The notes beneath the pieces are model-generated. The model did not search any database and was not told where the DNA came from. It saw only the letters and a program-made list of their open reading frames with translations. A program made the translations under genes and the position numbers. DNA of 53,134 bases from an uncultured Bacilli bacterium (GTDB taxonomy: Bacteria > Bacillota_I > Bacilli_A > RF39 > UBA660), in NCBI GenBank assembly GCA_947625505.1, contig CANQON010000011.1:1-53134 (forward strand), given 5' to 3'. Positions 7,236-14,670 of this stretch are shown one piece after another. Each line of letters opens with the position of its first letter. Within the stretch, counting starts at the first letter, position 1.

Positions 7236-7775
7236 ATGAATATTAAACGATTAGAAACAGAACATTTAGTTCTTCGTAAAGCTAAACTAAAAGATTTAGA
7301 TAAAATTTGGCATAATGTTTGGAGTGATAAAAGATTAGCTAGCAACATGTTATGGGAAGTAGTTAAAGATGAAGATAAAGCTTTAGATCGTTTAAATAGA
7401 ACTATTAAATACCAAAGTGAAAATACTGCTTACTTTGTTTGTTTAAAAGAGACTGATGAACCAATAGGATTTGCTGGCGTCTATGAAAGAAGTAAAGGCA
7501 TATATGAAGAAAGTGGCATATGTATAGCGTATCAATACCAAGGTATGGGATATGGCAAAGAAGTCCTAAAAGCTTTAAAATATTTAGTCTTTGAACTACT
7601 TCATGGTGATGTCTTCTTATATGGATGCTTTTCTACGAATGAGATATCTAAAAGATTATGTTTATCCCAAGGATTTAAGTATCATAGTAGTTATCCTAAA
7701 GTTCGTGAACATGATAATAAAAAATTTATTTGTGATTATTACTATTATGACTATAAAATGTATATGAATAATTGA
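7236..7775 (+). CDS. RimJ/RimL-type GNAT acetyltransferase
   Basis: An acetyl-CoA-dependent N-acetyltransferase of the ribosomal-protein or small-molecule class. The opening IKRLETEHLVLRKAKLKDLDKIW is the RimL-like first strand and helix. The acetyl-CoA loop appears as YQYQGMGYGKEVLKALKYLVF at about 100-120, and the late motif CFSTNEISKRLCLSQGFKY shows the usual N-x-x-S-x-x-L pattern. The start ATG 7236 has AGGTAGG at 7221-7227; a GTG at 7227 lies inside that site and is rejected. The product is about 179 residues, normal for the family. The substrate cannot be deduced. It is closed by a strong terminator. Confidence 0.87.
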   Translation: MNIKRLETEHLVLRKAKLKDLDKIWHNVWSDKRLASNMLWEVVKDEDKALDRLNRTIKYQSENTAYFVCLKETDEPIGFAGVYERSKGIYEESGICIAYQYQGMGYGKEVLKALKYLVFELLHGDVFLYGCFSTNEISKRLCLSQGFKYHSSYPKVREHDNKKFICDYYYYDYKMYMNN

Positions 7776-7798
7776 AAGCCAACTATTGGCTTTTTTTA
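7775..7798 (+). terminator. Terminator between GNAT gene and dxs
   Basis: Stem AAAGCCAA/TTGGCTTT with loop CTA followed by Ts; a strong intrinsic terminator starting at the stop codon. Confidence 0.8.
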
Positions 7799-7827
7799 TG
7801 ATATAATATAAATATTTAGGAGGCACT

Positions 7828-9666
7828 ATGAAACAGCTAGATAAGATAAATAATTTTGAAGATTTAAAAAAATTAAATAGTGATGAAAAAAAAGAACTAG
7901 CTATGGAAATTCGCCATTTCTTAATTGATAAAGTAGCTGAGCATGGGGGACATCTAGCTTCTAATTTAGGTATTGTTGAATTAACTATTAGTTTATGTGA
8001 TGTTTTTGATTTTAATAAAGATAAAATTATCTTTGATGTAGGACATCAAAGTTATGTCTATAAGATATTAACTGGTCGTAAAGATAAGTTTGATCATCTT
8101 AGAATGTATAAAGGATTAAGAGGATTTCCATATAAAAAAGAAAGCCCATATGATTTCTTTGAAACAGGCCATAGTAGTACTTCAATAAGCGCTGCTGTGG
8201 GAATGGCAAGAGCACGTGATTTAAACCATGATGATTATAATATAATTGCTGTTATTGGTGATGGATCTATATCTAGTGGTATGTCATTAGAAGCCATTAA
8301 TGATTTAGGATTCAATAAAACTAAAATGATTATTATTCTAAATGATAATGGTATGAGTATATCTAGTAATGTTGGAGGAATATCTAGTTATTTAAGCCGC
8401 TTAAGTTTAAATGAAAAATATATTAAATTTAAAAATAAAATAAAATATTGTTTAGATGATACTAAAATAGGAAATATTTCTTTCAATGCTTTAGTTCGTA
8501 TAAAAGATGGTATAAGGAAAATACTTGTCCCATCTAAGTATTTTGAAGATATGGGATTAACTTATATTGGACCTATTGATGGACATAATATCAAAGAAAT
8601 AGAGAAAGTTTTAAAAAGAGCTAAAAAAATAAATGAACCTGTTATTATTCATGTTGTTACTAAAAAAGGTAAGGGATATCCATTTGCTGAAGAAACACCA
8701 GAAAAATATCATGGCGTTAGTTCTTTTGATAAAAATATAGGTATTAAAGAAAGTAACTCTAATAACTACTCTAAAGCTTTAGGAAATGCTTTAGTCAAAA
8801 TAGCAAGTAAAGATGAAAGAGTAGTAGCGATAACAGCAGCTATGGGTGAGGGAGTAGGATTAAAAGAATTCGAAACGAAATATCCTCAACGTTATTTTGA
8901 TGTAGGTATAGCTGAAGAACATGCTGTCACTTTAGCAGCAGGTATGTCTATCTCACATTTAAAACCTATTTTTGCGGTTTATTCTACTTTTTTACAAAGA
9001 GGATTTGATCAAATTGTTCATGATGTTTGTATGCAATCATCACCTGTTATTTTTGCTATTGATAGATCAGGACTAGTAGGTTCAGATGGCGAAACACATC
9101 AAGGTATACTAGATCTTTCTTATTTATCAATTATGCCTAATATGACAATTATATCTCCCAAATGCATTAAGGAATTAGAAGTATTATTAAAATGGAGTAT
9201 TAAACAAAACTTTCCTATTGCTATAAGATATCCTAGAGGAGGAGATTATATAGAACTACCTCCCATTAAAAAAGTTAAATTAGGTAAATGGGAAACAATA
9301 TGTAGGGGAAAACACTTAACAATAATCGCCACAGGTAAAATGGTACAAAAAGCTTATCAAGTAATTACCAAATATAACTTAGATGTCACATTAGTTAATG
9401 CTACTTTTATCAAACCTTTAGATCTTGATATGTTAAAAGAAATAGTAGCTCGAGAAGATAATATTTTAACTATTGAAGATAATTTAATAACTGGGGGATT
9501 AGGACATAATATTTTATTAGCTTTAAATAATTATTCTTTTAAAGGTAAAATTAAAATATTAGGTTTTAATGATAAATTCATTGAACAAGGAACAATAGAT
9601 GAATTATATAAACAAGAGCATTTAGATAACCTATCAATAAAAAAAGAAATTAATAAATTGTTATAA
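7828..9666 (+). CDS. dxs: 1-deoxy-D-xylulose-5-phosphate synthase
   Basis: Thiamine-diphosphate enzyme that condenses pyruvate and glyceraldehyde-3-phosphate, the first step of the non-mevalonate isoprenoid pathway, also feeding thiamine and pyridoxal synthesis. The 612-residue length is normal. Visible motifs: the early substrate His in GGHLASNLGIVELT, DVGHQSYVYKILTGR, the ThDP site GDGSISSGMSLEAIND continuing to ILNDNGMSIS (about 140-185), the transketolase-like DVGIAEEHAVTLAAGMS with the catalytic Glu near 370, and the DRSGLVGSDGETHQG loop. Start ATG 7828 follows AGGAGG. It stands alone, flanked by terminators, and is the only pathway gene in the window. Secure assignment. Confidence 0.97.
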   Translation: MKQLDKINNFEDLKKLNSDEKKELAMEIRHFLIDKVAEHGGHLASNLGIVELTISLCDVFDFNKDKIIFDVGHQSYVYKILTGRKDKFDHLRMYKGLRGFPYKKESPYDFFETGHSSTSISAAVGMARARDLNHDDYNIIAVIGDGSISSGMSLEAINDLGFNKTKMIIILNDNGMSISSNVGGISSYLSRLSLNEKYIKFKNKIKYCLDDTKIGNISFNALVRIKDGIRKILVPSKYFEDMGLTYIGPIDGHNIKEIEKVLKRAKKINEPVIIHVVTKKGKGYPFAEETPEKYHGVSSFDKNIGIKESNSNNYSKALGNALVKIASKDERVVAITAAMGEGVGLKEFETKYPQRYFDVGIAEEHAVTLAAGMSISHLKPIFAVYSTFLQRGFDQIVHDVCMQSSPVIFAIDRSGLVGSDGETHQGILDLSYLSIMPNMTIISPKCIKELEVLLKWSIKQNFPIAIRYPRGGDYIELPPIKKVKLGKWETICRGKHLTIIATGKMVQKAYQVITKYNLDVTLVNATFIKPLDLDMLKEIVAREDNILTIEDNLITGGLGHNILLALNNYSFKGKIKILGFNDKFIEQGTIDELYKQEHLDNLSIKKEINKLL

Positions 9667-9697
9667 AAAAAATAAAGTTTATTGCTTTATTTTTTTA
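9667..9697. terminator. Bidirectional terminator between convergent genes
   Basis: AAAAAATAAAG and CTTTATTTTTT arms pair perfectly across TTTATTG. Each strand ends in a T run, so it can serve both dxs and the convergent minus-strand gene, whose stop codon lies inside it. Confidence 0.65.
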
Positions 9698-10260
9698 TTA
9701 CTTATAGTTTCTACAAAATGGGGATTAGAGCTATCAACAATAGTTATACCTAATCCTTGTGCATAACTTTCTATTTTATGAACAAATTCTTGATATACTT
9801 TTGGTGTCATGAAGGTAAATGAAGATAATTTAATATAGCCATCCACCATAGTTGGATGATAAGGAATACCTATTGCGATGACTTTACTAAGAGATATTTC
9901 ATCTTTTACTTGACGTTCATCGATAATATCACTATATCTTTTATCAGGATTATTATTTCTTAATTTTATTAATTCAAAGCGATTCATAGTTGCGCCATCT
10001 TTAATAAATATAGGCATTTCAACATCAATATCCGAAATAATAAAACAAAAATTATTTAAAATATATTTATGAAAAGCATTATTAGGATTATCCTTATATA
10101 TATCTTCACCTAAATATTCACAAACACTAATGTAATCCATTTCATTAAAGCCACGATTATTAATATTATTTCGTTTAGCTGCAGATTTTATTTTACCATC
10201 TTTAAGTATTTGTAATATTTTTTGATCAACTAATCCATTTATGACGCCATGAAAAAACAT
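9679..10260 (-). CDS. Hypothetical protein, possible ADP-ribosyltransferase-like fold
   Basis: Unrecognised protein of 193 residues. The start chosen is the ATG whose complement is 10258-10260, preceded on the minus strand by GGTGATATCA; an upstream ATG at 10311 adds 17 residues without a ribosome-binding site. The N-terminus reads MFFHGVINGLVDQKILQILKDGKI and then DYISVCEYLGEDI. A His-Gly near the start, an 'IL-x-DGKI' helix and an 'YISV' strand recall the beginning of ADP-ribosyltransferase-like folds, but no catalytic Glu motif could be assigned with confidence. It is convergent with dxs and divergent from a GNAT gene. Treat the fold as a guess. Confidence 0.6.
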   Translation of the reverse strand: MFFHGVINGLVDQKILQILKDGKIKSAAKRNNINNRGFNEMDYISVCEYLGEDIYKDNPNNAFHKYILNNFCFIISDIDVEMPIFIKDGATMNRFELIKLRNNNPDKRYSDIIDERQVKDEISLSKVIAIGIPYHPTMVDGYIKLSSFTFMTPKVYQEFVHKIESYAQGLGITIVDSSNPHFVETISNKKIKQ

Positions 10261-10354
10261 TGATATCACCATACTAAATATATCATATGTGCTATTGAAT
10301 TTCAAAAACAAATCCTTTATGATATAATAATTGAAAATAATTTATAAAAATTAT

Positions 10355-10372
10355 TATAACTATAAAGTTATA
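10355..10372 (+). repeat. Inverted repeat before the GNAT gene, possible operator
   Basis: TATAACT and AGTTATA arms (10355-10361, 10366-10372) flank ATAA, overlapping the probable -10 region (TTGAAA at 10331-10336) and lying just before the ribosome-binding site. It could be an operator or a short leader hairpin; it is AT-rich, so chance is possible. Confidence 0.35.
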
Positions 10373-10385
10373 TAAAGGAGTAACT

Positions 10386-10796
10386 ATGATTAAAATTAAG
10401 GAAAATAATAAAGATATAAAGGAATTTAATTATTTATATGATTCTGTTGGATGGGGTGCCTATGATAACTCTATAACAAAAAAGGCTTTAGATAACACAT
10501 TCTATTCTGTAAGTGTTTATGATGATGATAAAATTATAGGCTATGGTAGAATGATTGGCGATGCTATTTGTTTTTTATATATACAAGATATTATGGTCAT
10601 ACCTGAATATCAAGGTAAAAAAATAGGAACTTTAATAATGAATAAATTATTAGAAAAAATTGATCAAATAAAAGAAGAAAATCCCAATTTAAGAGTCTAT
10701 TTAGGAGCATCAAAAAGTAAAGAATCTTTTTATGAAAAATTTGGCTTTATCAAAAGAATAGACGCTGATTTAGGTTATGGAATGATTTTAAAATAA
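10386..10796 (+). CDS. GNAT-family N-acetyltransferase
   Basis: Small single-domain acetyltransferase of 136 residues. The central beta strand and acetyl-CoA loop are clear: CFLYIQDIMVIPEYQGKKIG with the (Q/R)-x-x-G-x-(G/A) type loop QGKKIG at about 76-82, then LIMNKLLEKI. The end FYEKFGFIKR is the family's final motif. Start ATG 10386 has AAAGGAG eight bases before. A GxxIVGYGRM-like strand (KIIGYGRMIGD) precedes the motif. The substrate is unknown. It is followed within 30 bases by the PD-(D/E)XK nuclease gene and may be co-transcribed with it. Confidence 0.87.
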   Translation: MIKIKENNKDIKEFNYLYDSVGWGAYDNSITKKALDNTFYSVSVYDDDKIIGYGRMIGDAICFLYIQDIMVIPEYQGKKIGTLIMNKLLEKIDQIKEENPNLRVYLGASKSKESFYEKFGFIKRIDADLGYGMILK

Positions 10797-10823
10797 TAAC
10801 TTTTATTTAGGTAGGTGTTATAT

Positions 10824-12077
10824 ATGGATAATACTAAAATTAAAGAATTAATTAATAATTTTATAAATGATGAAAGAATTAATACATTATTACTCCCAAC
10901 AACTTTTGAAATATATGCTAAAAGCAATGCAGAACTTGCTCATAGTTCTTTTTTAGCATCTTTATTTAGTCCAGACAATAATGGTGGATATGGTGATATT
11001 CCTTTAAAAAAATTTATTAAGTTAATTGATAAAAAACTAGTAGAAAAAAATTCTTCTAATATAAAAAATAAAAGTGATAAATCACTTGTAACTTTTAGTA
11101 ATAAATATATAAAAGAGGAATCTATTTTATTTGAAAATTATAAATTAAATAATATTGAAGTAAATACTGAATACAAAATTAAAGCTATAGAAGCAAATAA
11201 TAGTGAATATGATTCTAAATCTAAAAAATCTATAGATATAAAAATAGATTTTGTATATCTTTTTGATGATAGTAAAACGCAAAGCTTTTCTATTATAATT
11301 GAAAATAAGATAAATGCTCACGAAGGTGAAAATCAAACAAACAACTATTTTTCAATTATGGATAATATGAAAACTAATTCAAAAAATGTTTATGTTTATT
11401 TAACTCTATTTAAACCTAAAAAATCTCCTAATAGTGAATTCATAGTAATTACTTATGATGAATTATTTGAATATGTTATAGAACCTTTATCAAGTAGAAA
11501 ATATGAAAATACTTATTTTTATCCAATTTTACTTGATTATCGTAGATTACTATTAAAAAAGATAGGTAAAAATTTAAATAAGAAATATATTGGTGTAGAA
11601 TCTATTAAAAATGATTATAAGGAACTATTTGACTATATTGAAAATAGAGAAGAGAAATCTGATATATTAGATAAATTTAAAATTGAATATAGTGATGTTT
11701 TGGATATGTTAGGTGTTAAAATAAACAAAGAAAAAGATGTATATGATTTTTGTGATTTAGATTTAGATAGTGATGATAGATTATACTTTTTCCCTATAGG
11801 AGCTTATAAAGGCAAACCAAAAACGGATGTTGACTTCAAAACATACGAACATTGTAAAAAATATGAAATTTATCCTTTAGATGCTAAAAGATTGGAATTA
11901 CATATTAATGGTGAAAAGATAAATACTTATAAGAATGCTTCTGAATTAGTTAATTACTTATCTAAAATAGAAAATAAAGAACTTGGAATAATAAATGCAA
12001 AACAATTCTTATACTATAAAGTTGGCGATAAGTATTATTCTTTAATACAATATAGGCAAAAATTACTTGATGAATAA
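10824..12077 (+). CDS. PD-(D/E)XK nuclease superfamily protein
   Basis: The protein of about 417 residues has a nuclease-superfamily core in its first half: a long N-terminal helical region with HSSFLASLFSP, an acidic strand KIDFVYLFDDS, then SIIIENKINAHEGENQTNNYF (about 155-175), where Glu-Asn-Lys forms the E-x-K half of the catalytic motif and the Gln-x-x-x-Tyr helix follows. This is the arrangement of PDDEXK_4-type proteins, many of which lie in defence islands. The start ATG 10824 has AGGTAGG upstream; a GTG at 10815 is inside that site. The C-terminal 200 residues are unrecognised. Arginine is almost always AGA here, unlike the core genes. Confidence 0.75.
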   Translation: MDNTKIKELINNFINDERINTLLLPTTFEIYAKSNAELAHSSFLASLFSPDNNGGYGDIPLKKFIKLIDKKLVEKNSSNIKNKSDKSLVTFSNKYIKEESILFENYKLNNIEVNTEYKIKAIEANNSEYDSKSKKSIDIKIDFVYLFDDSKTQSFSIIIENKINAHEGENQTNNYFSIMDNMKTNSKNVYVYLTLFKPKKSPNSEFIVITYDELFEYVIEPLSSRKYENTYFYPILLDYRRLLLKKIGKNLNKKYIGVESIKNDYKELFDYIENREEKSDILDKFKIEYSDVLDMLGVKINKEKDVYDFCDLDLDSDDRLYFFPIGAYKGKPKTDVDFKTYEHCKKYEIYPLDAKRLELHINGEKINTYKNASELVNYLSKIENKELGIINAKQFLYYKVGDKYYSLIQYRQKLLDE

Positions 12078-12087
12078 TACATAGATT

Positions 12088-12109
12088 AACAGGATAAATC
12101 CTGTTTTTT
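12088..12109 (+). terminator. Terminator of the nuclease gene
   Basis: Eight-base stem AACAGGAT/ATCCTGTT with a two- to four-base loop and a T run; strong intrinsic terminator. Confidence 0.8.
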
Positions 12110-12167
12110 GTTAAGTATAAAAATAGATAATAATATGGTATAATTATGTAGAAAAAGTGGTGATACA

Positions 12168-13055
12168 ATGACACTAGAGTTATTACAAAAATATCTATAT
12201 AAAGTATATTCTAATGACACATGTTATCCATTATGTAGAGAGAATTGGCATAATAATAATCCTACATTAGGTCATTGTGCAATTGTATCGCTATTAGTAA
12301 ATGATTATTTTGACGGAGAAATATATAAAATAAAAGTTGATGGAATAAGTCACTATTTTAATCTAATAGATAATAATATTGTTGATTTTACATCTAATCA
12401 ATTTAATAAAAAAATTAATTATAATGATAAAATTAAAATTGATAGATTAGAAATACTGCAAGATGAAGATACAGTTTCAAGATATAAAATGTTGAAAATG
12501 AGATTACAATTAATAATTCAAGATGATGAAATTCATAAATGTAATTTGTGCGGTGATATGATAGAAAAGTTTCCAAATAGTAAGACAGTGTCAGTTGGTA
12601 AATCGAATGATATTATTATACTTGGTGAGGCGCCAGCAAATAATGGTTGGAGAAAAAGTGGAATTGCATGGTATGATGTAAATCATAAATTATTACCCTC
12701 TGGTGTTATACTGCAAAAATTATTAGATGAGATTAATTTAAAAATAGAAGATACATATTTTTTAGAAGCAATTAAATGTTATCCTAAAGATAGAAAGTAT
12801 TTAAATAAATGTAGTGAAAATTGCAAAAAATATTTATTTAAGCAACTTGAAATAATAAAACCCAAAGTAGTATTATCTTTAGGTGACGCAGCAACTAAAT
12901 CAATACTAAACTTTAAATATAAAAAGTTTAGTGATGTTGTAGGTAAAGAGTTTGAAATAAATGGATATAAGGTAATTCCAATATATCATCCAAGTCCTAT
13001 ATCACCAATGAGTTATAAGGGCAATATTGGTATATTTAGAAATATAAAATTATAG
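12168..13055 (+). CDS. YunG-like domain fused to iron-sulfur uracil-DNA glycosylase-like domain
   Basis: Residues 1-105 resemble the YunG family: CYPLCRENWHNNNPTLGHCA, then DYFDGEIYKIKVDG, SHYFNLIDNNIVDFTSNQF. Residues 120-295 resemble family 4/5 uracil-DNA glycosylases: the cluster cysteines C125 and C128 (CNLC), C204 and C219; the uracil/phosphate loop LGEAPANNGWRKSG (152-164), PSGVILQKLLDEI, VVLSLGDAATKSIL, and the catalytic-site loop YHPSPISP (273-280). Glycosylases of this type remove uracil or similar bases from DNA. The fusion is unusual and suggests the small N-terminal domain supplies recognition of a substrate or partner. The start ATG 12168 follows GTGGTGATACA. All arginines are coded by AGA, marking it off from the core genes. 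Confidence 0.75.
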   Translation: MTLELLQKYLYKVYSNDTCYPLCRENWHNNNPTLGHCAIVSLLVNDYFDGEIYKIKVDGISHYFNLIDNNIVDFTSNQFNKKINYNDKIKIDRLEILQDEDTVSRYKMLKMRLQLIIQDDEIHKCNLCGDMIEKFPNSKTVSVGKSNDIIILGEAPANNGWRKSGIAWYDVNHKLLPSGVILQKLLDEINLKIEDTYFLEAIKCYPKDRKYLNKCSENCKKYLFKQLEIIKPKVVLSLGDAATKSILNFKYKKFSDVVGKEFEINGYKVIPIYHPSPISPMSYKGNIGIFRNIKL

Positions 13056-13185
13056 TGGATGTTATAAAAGAAACAGCAATTGTGCGATACGAATTTATGG
13101 AAACACCTTAACACCCCTTATAAATAAAGAAAATTATTGAAAAAATTTTTAAATTTTTGGATAAATATGCAAAGGAGATGAAGAA

Positions 13186-14211
13186 ATGGCAAAAGATTTA
13201 ATGATAAGAAGTAGTGCTGAAGAGTTTATTACTTTTAAAGTGCAAGAAAAAGATAAAGGTATTCAAGTAAGATATGAAAATGAAACTCTTTGGATGACTC
13301 AAAAGGCAATCGCAGAACTTTTTGATGTTCAAAGACCAGCTATTACAAAACATTTAAATAATATTTTTAATGAAAATGAATTGGATAGAAAATCAGTATG
13401 TTCCAAAATGGAACATACTGCTGAAGATGGAAAAAAATATCAAACAGAATATTATAATTTAGATGCAATAATTTCTGTAGGATACAGAGTGAATTCAATT
13501 AGGGCTACTCAATTTAGAAGATGGGCTACTAGTGTTTTAAAGACTTTTACGATTCAAGGTTATGTATTAGATAAAGAAAGAATGAAAAACGGCTCATTTA
13601 TTGATAGAGATTATTTTGAAAAGTTACTTGAAGAAATAAGAGAAATAAGATTATCTGAAAGAAGATTTTATCAAAAAGTAACAGATATATATGCAACAAG
13701 CATTGACTATGATCCTAAATCTCCTATTTCTATTGATTTTTTTAAAAAAGTTCAAAACAAAATGCACTACGCTGTTTCAAAACAAACAGCAGCTGAAATA
13801 ATATATGATAGAGTAGATGCAAATAAAGACCATATGGGCTTAACATCGTGGAAAAATTCTCCTAATGGGAAAATAATAGAATCAGATGTTATTATTGCTA
13901 AAAATTATTTATCCAACGATGAGTTAAAAGATTTGGAGGGGATTGTTAGTGCATTTTTAGAAATTGCAGAAAATCGAGCAAGAAGACATATACCAATGAC
14001 CATGGAAGATTGGGCAAATAGAATTGATAAATTTTTACTTGCAGATGATAGAGATATTTTAAAAGATGCTGGAAAAATATCACATGAAATTGCTTGTGAT
14101 AAAGCATTGACAGAATTTGAAAAATATAGAGTTAGACAAGATAAAATATATAAATCAGACTTTGATTTGTTATTAGAAGAAAGTAAAAGTAGTGATGATA
14201 AAAATGAATGA
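13186..14211 (+). CDS. RhuM family protein
   Basis: RhuM-type protein of 341 residues. RhuM-family genes are common in pathogenicity and genomic islands; their biochemical function is not established. Matching features are IQVRYENETLWMTQKAIAELFDVQRPAITKHL (a helix-turn-helix-like N-terminal domain at 25-60), the short conserved element KMEHTAEDGKKYQTEYYNLDAIISVGYRVNS (about 80-105), FRRWATSVLKTF and a long helical C-terminal half with FYQKVTDIYATSIDYDP. Start ATG 13186 has AAGGAG ahead. It overlaps the HEPN-like gene downstream by 8-20 bases, so the two are coupled. No CGT arginine codon is used. An 11-bp perfect inverted repeat lies inside the gene. Confidence 0.9.
   Translation: MAKDLMIRSSAEEFITFKVQEKDKGIQVRYENETLWMTQKAIAELFDVQRPAITKHLNNIFNENELDRKSVCSKMEHTAEDGKKYQTEYYNLDAIISVGYRVNSIRATQFRRWATSVLKTFTIQGYVLDKERMKNGSFIDRDYFEKLLEEIREIRLSERRFYQKVTDIYATSIDYDPKSPISIDFFKKVQNKMHYAVSKQTAAEIIYDRVDANKDHMGLTSWKNSPNGKIIESDVIIAKNYLSNDELKDLEGIVSAFLEIAENRARRHIPMTMEDWANRIDKFLLADDRDILKDAGKISHEIACDKALTEFEKYRVRQDKIYKSDFDLLLEESKSSDDKNE
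13394..13420 (+). repeat. Perfect 11-bp inverted repeat inside the RhuM gene
   Basis: CAGTATGTTCC (13394-13404) and GGAACATACTG (13410-13420) are exact reverse complements around AAAAT. It encodes the SVCSKMEHT stretch. The stem has five G-C pairs, which is striking in this AT-rich sequence, and could form an mRNA hairpin or serve as a protein-binding palindrome. Confidence 0.8.
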
Positions 14212-14656
14212 CAAAGAAAAAAACTATAATTCTCATGCAAAATTTATGGCAGATATAGCTTTAGCAATACTAGAAGGCAATAAAGATGTACTTGATGTAA
14301 ACGGAGTCAAAGAAATAATATCGTTATATTTATTAATTCCGTATATCTATAAAGGACCATCTGGACAATTAGAGACCCCAGGACCTAATTATATTGTTCC
14401 TAAAGTGCGCGGAAATTTTTGTGACGATATAACACTGGAAAATTTGAGAGATGCTTTATGCCATTCTTTTATTACAATAGAAGAAGATAAAAATGATGGA
14501 ACTATGCATGGGAAATATTTAATATTAGATGATAGAGCCAAATATAGTAGAAAAGAACATGATAAATTATCTTCTAAATTAGGTACGACCTGTATCGATA
14601 CTAATTATTCGCATAGAAAACTAGTTGAATTATTTAATGAAATTATTAATAATTAA
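14204..14656 (+). CDS. HEPN-like small protein coupled to RhuM
   Basis: 150 residues if translated from ATG 14204; ATG 14195 and GTG 14192 are alternatives, none with a strong ribosome-binding site, consistent with coupling to the overlapping RhuM gene. The protein is mostly helical. LRDALCHSFI (81-90) carries an R-x4-H motif (R82, H87), the catalytic signature of HEPN RNases, and the flanking pattern 'NLRDALCHSF...GKYLILDDR' resembles the pEK499-p136 group of HEPN proteins. HEPN proteins often act as toxins or defence nucleases. The gene ends 14 bases before rbgA with no visible terminator. The family call is inferred from the motif and its setting. Confidence 0.6.
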   Translation: MNDKEKNYNSHAKFMADIALAILEGNKDVLDVNGVKEIISLYLLIPYIYKGPSGQLETPGPNYIVPKVRGNFCDDITLENLRDALCHSFITIEEDKNDGTMHGKYLILDDRAKYSRKEHDKLSSKLGTTCIDTNYSHRKLVELFNEIINN

Positions 14657-14670
14657 AATGGAGGTTAATT

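Noticed and set aside
13056-13185. Possible regulatory RNA or gene in the 130-base gap before RhuM
   Set aside because: Nothing beyond A/T-rich sequence and a weak TTGAAA-17-GATAAA promoter; no ORF or stable hairpin.
13905-14240. Minus-strand frame opposite the RhuM end
   Set aside because: Antisense of RhuM with a low-complexity Ser/Leu product and no start signals.
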